NCBI GenBank assembly: GCA_963921825.1
Contig: OY997594.1
Location: 64,961,675 to 65,025,674 of the forward strand
From: Erodium maritimum
Taxonomy: Eukaryota; Streptophyta; Magnoliopsida; Geraniales; Geraniaceae
DNA: 64,000 nt
Reading direction: 5' to 3'
Shown here: positions 1-12,934 of the stretch, in pieces
Position numbering within the stretch: position 1 is the first letter of the stretch
Layout of the letters: every line of letters starts with the position of its first letter
Notes under the pieces: model-generated
What the model was told of the DNA's origin: nothing
The model's input: only the letters and a program-made list of their open reading frames with translations
The model's database searches: none
Position numbers and translations under genes: made by a program

Positions 1-67
1 GAAGCAGTGTAGGAGGCAACGACGACGGCGGCGACTAGGGAGACGGAGCGACAGTGGCGGCCAGGGA

Positions 68-245
68 GACGGATGCGACGGTGGCGACATCAACAAAAAC
101 CATCGAGGTTGCAGCGGTGATGCCGAACAGAATCGGGAGAACAACGACGACGGCGTCCAAGGAGGCGGACGCGGCGGTGGCAGCGTTAACAAAAACCATC
201 GGAGTTACAGAGTTGGTGCCGAACAGAGCCAGAAGAGGACAACCC
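68..245. repeat. GC-rich tandem repeat, two 96-bp units
   Basis: Two diverged copies of a 96-bp unit lie head to tail; the shared core AAAAACCATCG recurs at 95 and 191. Because 96 is a multiple of three, the plus-strand frame stays open and gives two similar 32-residue units rich in Ala, Thr and Arg. No known domain is visible. The composition resembles low-complexity leaders of some retroelement or GC-rich 5' sequences, but I cannot assign it. Confidence 0.5.
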
Positions 246-299
246 TAACAAAATCCTCGGGAAAAGGCGCATGTGAGTAATTATCAAAAACAAATCCAT

Positions 300-2447
300 A
301 GAATACAAGTAGGAGAAGAAGAGTTATGGCGGAAACCATGGCAATAGCCATGGCTGTCATGACCTTAGGCGGCTAGGTCAAAGAGGTTGTGCCCTAGCAT
401 AGGCGTGTAAGTTTGTAAGAATAAATGATTTCCTGCATACAAGTAGTTGGTTCGGTTAAAATCGGCTAACAAGTGTGATTGGATTTGATACATAAGTAAC
501 GTAGTAGTTTACATTTTTTGAGGAAACAATATCAGCTTTATATATATATATATTAATGGTAAGATATACATGATTTTGATGAACGCACAAGATAACGCAT
601 TGTAGATTTTACTTCGACAAAAAAAATTGTATAATATAATACGATTAATACACATTTATTTAGTTTCGAGCTCAAAAAAATTTCATATGAAAGATCGAGA
701 TTTAGCTATTATGACATCCCCTTGGAGATGTATTTTACATATCAGATGAGTATAAAAACCAAACACTACCAACATTTTAAAATTTACACAACTTAAAATA
801 AACACAAATTTAAAACATGGGACTAAACCCCATGTGATATTGCAGCTCTGTTTAGGATGAAGATGAATGTGTGGGGCTTGGATCCATTAATCACTACTCA
901 AACCTAATACTTTAAATATGTGTAGGACTGCATTCTATCCGTCAACATTATGCGATATCCTACAAAACATTTATGTCAGTGGATGAAGTAAAAAACAATA
1001 ATAGGTTATTGCTCTCTTTCTTCTCATATATAGTGATCATTAAGGAGTAAGGACCACGTTGATTTCTTCTTTTCGAGCATCATAACTTTCATTTTCTTCT
1101 AATGCTTTCTCTCATACTCGTTACCAAAAATGATTGACGTAGAACCATTAATGATCACGTGGACAAGGAAAAGATTAATTAAGAGAAATCCAGGTAAATG
1201 TGACTGTTCTTCCTTTTCACGTGTACGATGTATATATGCGAGATTGAAAGAACATGCAAGAAGACCATGCACGTGAAGAAAAAGATCCATACCTGTTATG
1301 ACCAATTTAAGAAAAGTTGGATAGACGAGCAGCATACACAAAAATTCTGCAGCTGGCTGACACATTGTTGAGTCTTGATATAAAATCAAGATAGGACATT
1401 CGACTATTCGTTTGAGTTTTCTCTATGACCCGTCTTTTAATTTGATCTTTTGCTCAACTCAAATTTCATTATCTCAAAAATATCAATTATATCTTATCTA
1501 TCTTACTGACGTGGACATAGAATGTATTAATTTTGATTGTTTTTAGTCCATATTCTTTAACTTTTAATCTCGAGTTGGTTTGATTTGATGTATTTTTTTT
1601 TATTTGTACTTATTGGTCTCTTTTCTGGGGTTTTCAGGAATTCAAAACGAATTAAAGAGTTTCGAAACTAAATGGAACAAAAATCAGCTCAAGAAATCTT
1701 GGAGTCGGACTAATCTTGCGAATGACATAACTTTCTCATACGAGCTCCGCTTTCACTCCTAAGATATCAAATCAAATGGAATTCAGATATCTATGTGTTG
1801 TCTAGATTTAGAATCCTTCCCATGATCGTTCCGCGTCCCGGGCCGGGTTCATCTCGGTTCCATTCCTGAAAATCGTTCCAAAACAGGTACAAAAGTCATG
1901 ACCACGGTTTGGGTCTAGGATTCAGGTCAGTACCGGCCATAAAACCAATCCCGAGCAGCACATAAAAGTTTGTTTCCTGATTTTATTTACTATTGCAAAT
2001 TTAGCTTATATTTAAGGGAAATTAGGTCTTTTGTGATGGGAGATTGGGTGATCTATAAATTTCTAAGAGAAAATCACAAATTAAAGAGATATGGTTTAGA
2101 TATTTGAGGAGAAAAATGTATTGGATCAACATCAAAGTGAAGGGGTTCTTGACAATAAATCGATATTTGTATCACTCTTGTTTATTTATCGAAGTTGATC
2201 TTTGCGTTTTTCTACATGTTTTGTGTTTCTCCATCCATTATGAACTAAACTTCTAATGATATAGGGTTTAGGGGAAATAAAATGAACTATTAAATTAATA
2301 GGGTTTGATATCACTTTTGCAAACTTGTATTTAGGATAGTGATTGTATAATCTTGTTCTTAGTGTTTTATCTTGTTGTTCACCTGATACATGATTAGTTT
2401 ACGGGATTTAATAACATAGAAATGACAATTCTAGAAGGAAGTAAGAA
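300..2447. other. Intergenic, no supported gene
   Basis: AT-rich DNA with only short random frames. I see no conserved domain, RNA gene or clear terminal repeat in it. Confidence 0.5.
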
Positions 2448-2455
2448 TAATACAA

Positions 2456-4084
2456 GGGAAATTTGAAAAAATATGCTTCATAATAGCATGTATTTTATTT
2501 CTATGCTAGCATAATCCAAAATTGGAAAAATATGCCTTCCAAAAGTTTTAAGACAAAAATAACCTTCTTTTAATTGATACAAAATTCATAATTTCACATT
2601 CTCTATTTTTCATATTCCATTCACATCTATTTTGAAAATATATTCATGTTTAATTAACTTATTAAAATATATTTTCGACATATAAATTAAAATTTTATAT
2701 AAATGCTTTTTTATTCAATTTTATTAATTATTCAAATCACATTTTAATTAATATTATTTTTTATAACTATTTTTAAAGAAAAATAAATTTAATAATTAAT
2801 AAAATTGAACCAAATATATATTTTATTATATCTGATATATTTTTGAAAAAAAAATATTTTAAATTAAAATCAATGATATATATACATATATATACCAAAA
2901 TTATTAATTTTTATTAAATTTACTTTAATTATTAAAATTATATTTTAATTTATGTTTTTTGAAAAAATCAGATTATTTTGATAAGCATTTTTAAAATATA
3001 ATTCGAATTTATAATGTTAAATTTTTAAAAATAATTTACAATTCATGAAAAAATATTTTAATCGAATTTATTAATTATTAAATTTAAATTTAAATTTCAA
3101 AAAGTATTATATTCAAATTTAGTAATTTTTAAAATTAGGTTATTTTGATATATGTATATATATAATTTAAATTAAAAAAATATATTTTTTCAAAATAAAC
3201 TTAGATGTTATAAACAATATATTTTATTCAGATACACTAATTATTAAATTCAAATTTCATTTTTTAAAATTTATCAAAATAATCGTATTTTTTGAATTTT
3301 TTTTATAATTTAAAATCTGATTTTAATAATTAATATATTGAATAAAATATTTTTCATGTAAATATTAATATTTATTTTGAAAATATATTCGAATAAAATA
3401 ATTAAACATCAATTTATTTTTAAAGGATTGGTGAAGAAGATGAGAAATAAGGAGGGTAAGATAAAGATTTTTTTATAAATTAGAAGGTTATTTTTGTCTT
3501 AAAAAGTTTGAAAGACATAGTTTTCCAATTTTGAATTATGCTAGCATAGAAATAAAATAAAGGGATAATTATCATTCCCAACCCCAAACTTTACGTCAAA
3601 TTCATATCCTAACCCCTCCTCACCTTTCGTTTCAAATCCTAACCTCAACTTTCGTTTTTTTTTCAAAACCTATCAATTAATGTTCGAATTAACGGAACGG
3701 TTAATTTGCTAGTCACGTGCACACTTAAGTGACCCCATATTTGGAATTTATTCCCATTTTGTTTCCTTAAAACTACTACTTAAGTGTAAGATTGTGAATG
3801 TGAATGGATTTAGGAGGGTATCAATGAGAAAGGGTTAAGGGTAAAAATGGGAATAAATTCGAAATATGGGGTCACTTAAGTGTGCACGTGACCAACAAAT
3901 TAACTGTTCCGTTAATTCGAACCGTAAATGATAGGTTTTGAAAAAAAAACGAAAGTTGGGGTTAGGATTTGAAACGAAAGGTGAGGAGGGGTTAGAATAT
4001 AAATTTGACGTAAAGTTTGGGGTTGGGAATGATAATTATCCCTAAAATAAATGCCATTATGAAGCATATTTCTTCAAATTTCCC
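2456..4084. mobile_element. Mutator-like or hAT-like MITE (outer), carrying a nested MITE
   Basis: The element starts GGGAAATTTGAA and ends with the inverted equivalent TTCAAATTTCCC. The inverted arms continue through the shared ATGCTAGCATA motif near 2502 and 3538. The flanks share an 8-bp direct repeat, TAATACAA, at 2448-2455 and 4085-4092, which is a plausible target-site duplication. The core (about 2600-3450) is extremely AT-rich and non-coding. A second inverted-repeat element (3562-4042) interrupts its right arm. The long arms and GGG...CCC termini suggest a MULE derivative; an 8-bp duplication would also fit hAT. Confidence 0.8.
3562..4042. mobile_element. Mutator-like foldback MITE (inner, nested)
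   Basis: Inverted arms of about 200 bp (3562-3766 and 3838-4042) face each other across a loop of about 70 bp. The ends are GGGATAATTATCATTCCCAA and its complement. A perfect 9-bp target duplication, TAAATAAAA-like (TAAAATAAA), flanks it at 3553-3561 and 4043-4051. Nine bases is the hallmark of Mutator-like transposition. Removing the element restores the right arm of the outer MITE, so it inserted later. No coding capacity. Confidence 0.88.
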
Positions 4085-4092
4085 TAATACAA

Positions 4093-5085
4093 TCTGGGTT
4101 TAATTCTAGACTAGATAAGGCTAGGTTAACACGAGAGAAATAGTCATAGGATTGCAACCCTAAAAGTTAGAGGAATTCAAGAATCTTAGTGTGTTAGGTC
4201 TTTCTACATCGAGAATATAGATAATTTGGCGGTCTGGTACTAATAGGGTGTTAATGCGCTCGAGAGATGGTTAAGACTAGTTAAAGAGAATTCATGTTGC
4301 CTCTAGACTGGTATTGTTTGTAATTGTAAGTCTAATTCCTGATAACTTAATTGTCGTATTACGACCCCATAAAAGTCCTATATTGTTTTCTCCTCCTGAT
4401 TCCAAAAAACTATCTTAAAAGTGTGTCTCTTGATTTGATTGGAATTTACTTTATATTATATTTGAATTTAGTAATTACTTTACAAAAAAACATTATCATT
4501 TTAGAAATAGCTTAAGTAATGAATTAGAAATCGGGCGTTTGTTTAATCGTTCCCTTGGGTATGATAACCCAGACTTAAACTAAAATAGTACTTGACGACC
4601 AGTGCACTTGCCACGCCCATTTTGTGAGTTAATTCTTAGGGGTCAAGTTAATTACGTCGTTCCAGAGAGAAATTTAGCATTTAAATTTCTAACCTTCGTT
4701 GAGACTATTTCATTTTTTGTATATATTTGTTTAGTTGATTCATTGCAATATAACTTTTATGGAGAATTGATATGGTCATAGTGCATATTGTGATTTGGTG
4801 GAGCTAATGATCATTCTATCTATTATTGTGAGTCTTTGGAGCATTCAACTTCTTACAGTCAATATTTGGAAGACGCAAGCAAAGCGGGATAACCAAAAGT
4901 CATGAACAAAAGGTATGAATTGCAAGTCCTAACATCGTGGGTCATATAGCACATTTTCCGAACCGATCCACTGAGATGTTTGGAGATCGATGATGTGATA
5001 GCATTCGAGGAAACTGGTACACTGACTCCAAACAGGGATTTAGGACAAAGCAGACCCTTTTCCAGATAATAGGCGACGAGGCAGA
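4093..5085. other. Intergenic, no supported gene
   Basis: No domain, RNA gene or clear repeat end was recognised. Short open frames here have no family resemblance. Confidence 0.4.
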
Positions 5086-6951
5086 CTATATACTCCTCCA
5101 AGGATCTAGTGTGTGACGTCCTACCTTAAATGATAATGTTAGGCTCCATGAACGCAAGAGTGTTGGCTCCCAAAATGGTAAAAGAGTATCATGCCAGAAA
5201 TTGATAGGTCCACTACAACCATACGTCCAGTGAGGCAGTGTTGTTGGTTGACCCCCACTGGACCACGAGCTCCTCATTGATCGAGGCGAAGGTGCTTGAT
5301 GCCCCTTGACACTTTTCGTTGCACCACCTTGGAGCATGTAGATCCCTCAAACTCCAAATCCCGGATATGTCCCGATAGCTATTCCGTGTGACTTCTTGGG
5401 AAAGAGTGGGAGAGGCCTCTAGGGTGTTGTAGGTGTGACCGAGGCCCTTTTTTGGTAATTTGGAGTCTCCAGGATGGTCCGGACGAGTTTCCGCGACAGG
5501 AAAAGACCTGACCTGTGAGTCAGGATCCCGGGTCGGATAATCACTCTTGAGGGGGAAACCCTTCCTCGATCATGGGGGGAAGCCTCCTCCTCGACCAAAT
5601 TCCTCTTTCCTTTTTGGTCGTCTGGCCTTGATGTCACCGAGGCATAGTTTGAGGTCTAACGACCTAATGAGCCACCCAAGTGGGACCAATTTGAATCGGG
5701 GTCACCCTACCATGTCAGGCCCGAGAACCGACCGACCTCGGGTCAACAAGGGATGGGAGAGAAGGTCCCATATCCCTGTGACCCAAATGACATGCCAATA
5801 CCATGTGCTCTACACAACTGTAGTGGTCTGGTAAATACGCATAAGAAATATGCAAGAGAATTTGTACCTCAAACTTAGAGATTCGGAACCAAAGTTGCCT
5901 CTGTAGCGGCAGGCACACATCTACTCGCATCGTGACCCGCATGAAATCCCCTCAACTCATGGCATCCGCATCTCCATCCAACGCTATGCAGGTGCCCTAA
6001 GCGCTCCCTAGTCGGAAACTGACTCATCGGTTCCATCCCTCACAGGTAGGTTGGAGATGCAGGCCTAAACCGATAACTGGGTGAAAATGATATCCCAGGG
6101 TCTCATTTGGGGACTCAAGTCTGCAAAGAGTACTAAGTAGCGTCGAAAAACCCATGGCTCCTCAACCAAAAACCAGGCTATTTTCTTCGTTGATCGAAAG
6201 AAAAACCCCACCACATCATCTTCAAGGGGGTGTGCCCCACATCCGGTATATCCAAAGATCTCCCAGCCAATCAACCAAGGACTTCCATAGGTCGTCGTTG
6301 TCATTACCCAAGCCGCCACCAGGTCCGCGTAGGCAAAATTAAGGCCTCAAGCACACCGTTCTGTCGGAGGGATCACAACCTCCCGAATGACCAAGCCCCC
6401 TATATTAGTCCCTAGGTCCTCCATACCGGAAGACACGTGTCCTCCTTTTCTCGTTAGAGTTGTTTCACAACCCGGTCTGCACATTGCGTCGCTACCCATG
6501 TCTCGGCCCAAAGTGGCTCTATCTAACTTGGGCCCGAAAGCCCATTTAGGGTGATGGAACCATATAAGCCATTTTATCCCATGTCGTCGTCATCGTCCAG
6601 CCCCTAGAGGAGAAGCTACTACTCGTACATCTCCCTACATCGAAACCATCGTGGGTTACGAGGAGTGGTCTCACTTAGAAAATTTTGTGATGGTGTCGGT
6701 GTCACCTTCATCGTCCACAGACCCCCACCGCCGGTCATCCAACCTTGGAAACACGCCTCCAGCACCTTGTTGCTTTCGACCAAGGGTGTTGGACGACGTC
6801 GGTTGAGCCGAACGAGAGCCCAATGAGATAGGGTCCACCGGACGTGGCTGTCGTGGGTGGGATTCCCTCGTTGGAGTCCACTAAGTGATACCCCTTGGGG
6901 ATTCCCCACCCCCCCCCCCCCCCACCCACCCACCCACCCTCCCGTCGCCAT
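5086..6951 (-). pseudogene. LINE ORF1 relic (DUF4283-type), copy 1
   Basis: On the minus strand the stretch 6319-6065 encodes a DUF4283-like piece: a run of aromatic residues, then LVEEPWVFRRYLVLFADL, as in ORF1 of plant L1-type LINEs. Downstream, 5337-5086 matches the distal part of the second relic at 32.7-34.0 kb, sharing the pattern around RRSLTL/GRHTLDPW. The frame is broken many times, with coding similarity scattered over several frames, so it is long dead. The upstream part (6951-6619) contains a C-run microsatellite at about 6904-6943. Copy 2 carries a C-run in the homologous type of sequence. Confidence 0.5.
6904..6943. repeat. C-rich microsatellite
   Basis: A near-homopolymer run of C followed by four CCCA/CCAC-type units. 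It is simple sequence within the LINE relic. Confidence 0.85.
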
Positions 6952-7059
6952 GTCGACTTCGTTCTCCGCCTCCGCCTGGAGAATGGTTGACGGACAATTT
7001 TTGGGTGGTTTAAATGATTGAGTGAGTAAGTATATTGATGATGCTCAAAGGTGGCTCAG

Positions 7060-7990
7060 GGTGAAAATTGAAGAGGACTTCGAGAGTCTGACCGCTTCAG
7101 CCATCTTGGCATTACCATTACCACAATTCTTATAGATGACGCTTGATACTGGTGGGGCTCTTGGGATGGTGCATTTAGAGTCCGTGAGGCTTACAGATTC
7201 ATTCAGAGGCAGATTTAGAAGAGACTATGGTCGTTGGAGGTCCCGCCTAAAATTAAACATCATGTGTGGCGAATTCTAATAGGATCTTTACCAACGAACG
7301 GTAATTTATATTCCTGATTTGCATTGATTAGTCCAGAATGTGGAAGGTGTGGTCGGCTGGAGTCGGAGAGTCATATTTTATTTCATTTCCTTTGAATTGA
7401 CTGACTCTAGGAGAGGTTGAGGCTGGTTTCTCTGAGGGATAACGTGGAACCGAGAGGATGGATGGAGAATTGTTGGAGTTTGGGGAAACATGGAATGGTC
7501 GAAAGGATAGTTGGGCTTTGGTGGGAGATTTGGCAAGCCCGTAACGCTAGAGTATGGAGGCATAAGATAGTTGGGGAGGAGGTGACTTGGAGGATGTCTG
7601 AAAATATGATTCAGGACTAGAATAAGTCTAGGCTACACACGAGAGGATATGCATGGGGGAGGAAGGTGTCCTCGAGATGGGTGAAGCCGGACCCGGAAAA
7701 AGTCAAAATAAATGTTTACAGAACAATGTTGGGTTCGAAAAAAGGGAGAGGGGGATGGTGTGCTGCGGTGAGACAGGTTGGGCGATAAACGATCGTTGCA
7801 TTGTTTTACCAGGCAAACAGAACCCAAAGATTATTGAGTTGGTCAACATCAACAAAACACTCTCTTGGATTTACAAGGAAGGTTGGGTGGCGGGTTCGAT
7901 GGAATCTGATTTCTAGAGTGTTGTGTAGATCATAAATGAGGAGGAGATGGTGGTGTCCTCTATGGGTCTAATAGTTATGGAGTGCAAAGT
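7060..7990 (+). pseudogene. LINE 3' relic: zinc-binding RT domain and RNase H
   Basis: The plus strand encodes a decayed zf-RVT domain (reverse-transcriptase zinc-binding): a WSLEVPPKIKHHVWRIL motif near 7220, then a Cys pair in CGRCGR near 7335 and a following SHILFHF segment. A later piece near 7690 reads VKPDPEKVKINV, typical of the start of the LINE RNase H domain. Several in-frame stops and frame changes are visible. It is the 3' part of an L1-type LINE opposite in orientation to the ORF1 relic just before it. Confidence 0.65.
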
Positions 7991-8425
7991 TAAACTAAAA
8001 GTGTTTTCGGGTTTTAATTTAAATTTTATTTGTAGAAAAACTTATAGCTCATTGTTTAACTCGTAATACTTGTAATTAGTGTACTGTTGATTGACAATTC
8101 ACAAAAACCCCTCAGGTTCTTCGTGAAATTTTATCCAATAATATTCTGAATTAATCAGGGTCGCATTGTAGGGAAAAAAACATTGTAGGAAAAAAACATG
8201 GTTACTCAATTTTCCTTATTTATCTTCATAACGCAAGTCCCGTTGAGAGGACATATACAAAACCCCTTGCAAATCAAAATAAATAAAATGTAATCATGTT
8301 ATTATCAAAGCCTTCAATTTACTACATACAATTAACCCAAAGCAGCCAAATCTACAAGACCAAGCAATCAAAAGTTTAAAATCAAGAACACAAAAAATTT
8401 GAACAACATATATGATGATCATTCA
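7991..8425. other. Intergenic / 3' flank of GT47 gene
   Basis: AT-rich; it probably contains the 3' UTR of the minus-strand glycosyltransferase. AATAAA-like signals on the minus strand are plausible but not decisive. Confidence 0.4.
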
Positions 8426-11244
8426 TTACTGATCATTGTGGACTCTAACATTGAGTCTCCTGAGCCATATAGAATGAAGGATCATATGATACACATCAAA
8501 CCTCTTCGGAGGAGAATTCACCTCAAAATGCCTCCTTATCTGCGTCACTCTCCTCTGCATCCTTATGTGCTGCCTAGGCGATATGCTCATCAGGATCCTC
8601 TTCAGGTTTGGTATGTCCTTCACCGGAACCTCAACCGAAAACGACTTCCAGTTCAGTACATCCCCGAACGGAGGCACGTAATGATCCGAGATCAGCACCG
8701 GCACGCATCCTGTGTAGATAGCCTCGACAACCCGAGGGCTCGCTACCTCGTACCCGCTCGGGCAAATGCAATACTTGCTCTTCCTCATCATGTCGTAGTA
8801 GGACACCCCCTTCGGGAGGTACCGGTGCACCCTCACATCGTCATCCTTTCCCTCCCAATGCTCGAGGAGGATGGGCCTGACGGGCCCGTGAAGCCCACCA
8901 GCAAAGAAGGCCAGGATCGGGCGGTGGGACGGTGACGGGCCTCCGAGGAACCCTTTCGTGGAGCCCGTCAGGAGATTGATCTCGGGGAACGACACATCTT
9001 TCACAGGGTTGAATCCCTCCGAGGTATTGGCATTGCACAAAACTCGTATCGAGTTCTTGTATAGATTTGGGATCGAGAACGATGCTTCAGGCCCCTGTAA
9101 CAATTAAAATGTAACAACTTTTATCACCCATTAGCTAACTCAATTAAAAGTTCAAACTTGTAATCGAAGAACATAAAAAAGCAACAAATAGTTAAAAGTT
9201 ATAGTTTCATATTCTAACAACAATGTCATAAACATTTATGTCAGTCTTACCCAATCGTGGCAAGCGACCATGAAATGATCAGCTCCTATGCTTCGGTTCC
9301 AATAAGGATACTTGGCGCCGATGACATTAACATAGTCTATGACAGTGTGTCTTATGGGGCCAAAGTTACGGGTATCGCGAGGATAGACAAACTGGACGAG
9401 CATTGCAACGCTGAAGGGAAGGAAATAAACGTGAGCCTTGTCGGGGTCTCGGGTGCGGAACTGGGCATCCATCTCGATCAAGTTAATGAAGTTCCCTTCC
9501 ATGGAGTATATGCTCTTGCACGGGCCATTGTGGAACAATGGCGGCTCTCCTTCCTCGTACACGAAAACCTTAAACTGTTTCTCCATCTCCAAGTAGCTCC
9601 TGAAATAGCAACAGAGTATGGCATGTTGGTAATCAACCGAGGCCAGATCGAGGTGTGCATATTTAGGCCTTACCTATGGAAAGCGTTGGCATTGCGGTAC
9701 ATGGGACCGATGGGGACATATTCGGGGTCAGGCATTTTATTTCCACCATTAGCGTCTAGTATTGCTGCTCGAGCTTTGCCCAATCCAACTTCAAGCCTAT
9801 CCAGATTTGTCATGTCTTCGATACCATGATCTTCTTCGGGCGCTGGAGCTAGCGCTAGTGATTCATTCATCAGAGGAACTATATGTTGTTCCTCCATGGA
9901 CATATTGAAGCTACCAAGATCTTCTTCTGTCCAATTCTGGTAAATAGTAAATACATAGGACAATTAGGTTATAACTACGACTATTTTCTCAAGGTTAATC
10001 ATCGAATTGCTACCAAATTACAGATCCAAACATTTAACATTGTCAGGAATGTGACCGATATGATAACCAGAAATCAATCATAACTATAGTGGTAATTTTA
10101 ATGGTTGAGATGTTTTCAAATTTAATTCATAACTTTTAATGGTAAATTTAAGAGTCTTAGATAAAATGGACACTTCGAAATATAACTTTGCACTATACCT
10201 TATTTTCACGTATTAGCTATTGTCGACCTTTTGTTTCACTTCCTAACCGTGACTTTTCAAAAATTGATATAATTTAACGTGCAGGAGACAAAATCTTCCA
10301 TAAAATAAGTTAGGGACTACCAATTTACTCTCAACTTTACGCTACGTAGTTCTATCAATTTTTAAAAAGTCATAATTAGACGCAAAATTGAGGTAAATTA
10401 CGGGTTAGTAAAAGGGGTTTCCCTAGATAAAAACTATAATTCGGTACACATAAGAACTAATTGTTACCGTAACCACTATAACAATTAATTGTTCATCAAA
10501 TTCATGTGAAAAGACATTAATTAGAAGAAAATTCAAGTTGCCCTCAATTTTCTCAACTCCATGTAGAGAGAGAGAAAGAGAAATAATTGTTTTTTTTTGT
10601 TCTTTCCCAATACAAGCATATAGGGTAGAGAAACTTGGTTGTGTATTAAAGAGAAGAGAACACACTCCCCCTCCCCCTTAAACATGGCTTCTTAGGACTT
10701 ATGTTTTCAAGACACAACATGATGTATTAATGAAAAAGACAATAAAACCACTAATCCAGAACATGAACAGTTGCTAAATCTCCGGACAAATAGATTCAAG
10801 CCTTGATTCTCAAGCAAACTAAAAATTAACACTCATTGGCGCAAGAAAGAGACAGAACTATCTACAGAGTATAATTATCCTTACTCCAGAATCTTGTAAT
10901 GCATCAATGGTGACATTGGGGTCTTGTGAAAGCAGCGCCTCCTCCATGTGGTCAACGCCCAAAACCACCATTCTCGAGCTCAAATCCAGTGTGGTCGAGT
11001 CCTCTGGGCCCTGCTCTGGAGATGAAGCAGGGCTGTTTCTAAAACTGTTATTACTTGATGGAGAAGAAGAAGAAGAAGAGGTCCATTGCCATGGATAGAT
11101 GGAGATGAAGTCCCAGTTAAAGGACTTGGGACCCATCAGAGAGACAAACCCAGAAACCAAAAGGAGAGGGACCATGAAGAGAAGGAGGGCCAAGGAAGGT
11201 GATGAAGACCACCATGCATGGTGCTTTCTTTGAGGATCTACCAT
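8426..11244 (-). CDS. GT47 exostosin-family glycosyltransferase (At5g03795-like)
   Basis: Four exons give about 546 residues: 11244-10885, 9936-9674, 9599-9251 and 9094-8426. Introns of 948, 74 and 156 bp have GT/AG ends and the joins keep frame. It is a predicted Golgi type II membrane enzyme. A short basic N-terminus is followed by one hydrophobic anchor (about residues 18-40), then a Ser-rich stem. The exostosin domain begins near the second/third exon join with SYLEMEKQFKVFVYEEGEPP and continues with GPCKSIYSMEG and ADHFMVACHDW. The last exon has the typical CICPSGYEVASPRVVEAI and GCVPVLISDHYVPPF motifs of GT47 plant enzymes, which act on cell-wall or arabinogalactan glycans. The exact sugar and acceptor cannot be told. 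Length fits the family. The start Met precedes the membrane anchor directly. Similarity to At5g03795 is from memory of the family. Confidence 0.93.
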
Positions 11245-11890
11245 TGTTGTAGCTCGGACAGGAGCTTTCTAAGACATGGGGATTTTAAGGTAAGGTTTTG
11301 AGGAAATGGTGGTTGTGTTTGTTTTGGGGACTTGGCATTTACAAGCTACTGTGGTCTCTTTTACCAAAGTTGGCAAGGTCTCAAGAGATTCTTCATGTGG
11401 TGTCTCAGAGGTTGTGCCTTTATGCCAAGCGTCCTCACCTCTTCTATGTTCTATCTCTGCTCTGCTCTGTTTCGGCTTCTTTCTTTATTCGACATGCAAT
11501 TTTTTCTATTACCCTTTTTGCCCTTCTGTTTTTGTTTGATTTCCCTAAATTGCCGCTCCTCTGTTGATTGATGCTCTACTCTAGTATGAAAAGGAACTTT
11601 TTGTGTCTTGAAGTGGTGACCTGTCCTCAATTAAGCAAATGAGCTAATGTTCAGCGTCTTCACCTTATTTATGAAGTCATTAATTTCAACCTTCACATGA
11701 GAGTTGAGACTTTCATCCTCAACAGGCGTGTCTTGGATGCGAGACTTGAGTAAGGGTTTTGTTCTGCTAGGATTCTTGCCTCACTGGGCGGTACTTTGAT
11801 ACGTAGGCTTGTAATGAAAGCTCAAGAGATAAGAAAAGTAGGAATCAAAGTTGTATCCGATGTTCTTCCTATAAAATAATAGCTTGTTCA
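11245..11890. other. 5' flank of GT47 gene, no supported gene
   Basis: This should hold the promoter of the minus-strand glycosyltransferase. I could not define a convincing TATA box. No other gene was recognised. Confidence 0.35.
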
Positions 11891-12213
11891 GAGCATCCAC
11901 AATGTTTATCGTCGGCGTTGGCGAGAAGGAGCTGGCGAGGATGATTAAAATATATTTTTGGGGCTTTACCGCCAACCTTAAAGGTTATGGCCCTGCAATG
12001 CTAAAATTTTTGGATGATTTTTGGCTGCTTACTTTTGCTTTCGAGGCCACAGCGGATCTCAACGTCAGCGGTAAATGCTGGCAGCATGCTCAATGGCTCT
12101 CATCGCCGCCAACGTTGAATCGGCTGCTCCCAGCCAGCTCTCCGCCAGTTTCCTGTCGTCGACTGCTCACCTCCAATAACTCCCCACCCAGCGTTGTGGA
12201 TGTTGTTAGTGGA
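11891..12213. mobile_element. MITE-like element with GAGCATCCACAATG ends
   Basis: The left end GAGCATCCACAATG is mirrored at the right by CGTTGTGGATGTTG, an imperfect 14-bp terminal inverted repeat typical of Tourist/PIF-type MITEs. The target duplication is not clear. About 320 bp, no coding function seen. Confidence 0.55.
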
Positions 12214-12266
12214 TTTCGTGATACTAACGACTTTTAAGAGGTACGGGAAGTGATTGGGGAGATGAA

Positions 12267-12650
12267 TTGGCCCTACTTTGGAGGCAACATGGGGACTACA
12301 TATCAAGTGATGTCCGCATAACAGTTTTGCCAGAATTCATGATTGGTAAGACTCGGAATGAATGGTTTGTGGGGAGTACCCACTCATTCGTCATTGATTG
12401 GAGCTTGCTCTGGTTCACTCCTCGGCAACTCGATCTCATAGAGATATTTTTTCGTTGTATGGTCGGATCTTTTTCCACCTTCATCTTCCAGAACGTCAAC
12501 CACTTTATAAGGATCATACGTCAAGTCCCAACTCTTTCTCAGAGGTCCATGAGATCAAGGATGAATATTTCGTCAGTAATGCACCTTATCAAGGGAACCG
12601 AACAGAATTAGTGATCTATGATCGTATTGGTTTTCTTTGGTAACTTTTGC
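12267..12650. repeat. Unknown repeat fragment related to 14.8 kb
   Basis: About 90 bp starting near 12280 resembles 14810-14900, including the shared GAATTCATGATTGGTAAG, so this is dispersed repeat DNA. A plus-strand open frame runs through it (12267-12611), but I recognise no domain. Confidence 0.4.
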
Positions 12651-12934
12651 CCTATGGGGGTTATCTTTTTAGACTGTTTTTTGAGGAAGCTTAACTCAAG
12701 TTCGTAAAGCAGTCAATAAATGGAGTTTGTTACTGGTTAGTTAAAGAATCTTGTTTTTGGTCTTTCGTACGTGGGGTTCCTCTCCATGACGTGCTATAAT
12801 GTATTTTGTTTTATGATCTCTAAAATATTATTACTTTCGTAAATAAAAAGGACCGAGTAACTTTTCATTCCTAAGTGTATGAATTGTTTGTTATTTATTA
12901 ATTCATAAAAAAAATTCCTTAACACGTAAAGCAT

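Noticed and set aside
1099-1389. Minus-strand frame of 96 codons
   Set aside because: Hydrophobic but without any family pattern, start context or partner exon; likely chance.
8399-9829. Long plus-strand open frames (8399-8935, 9257-9829)
   Set aside because: They lie antisense to GT47 exons whose conserved motifs and splice joins are clear; the plus-strand products match no family.
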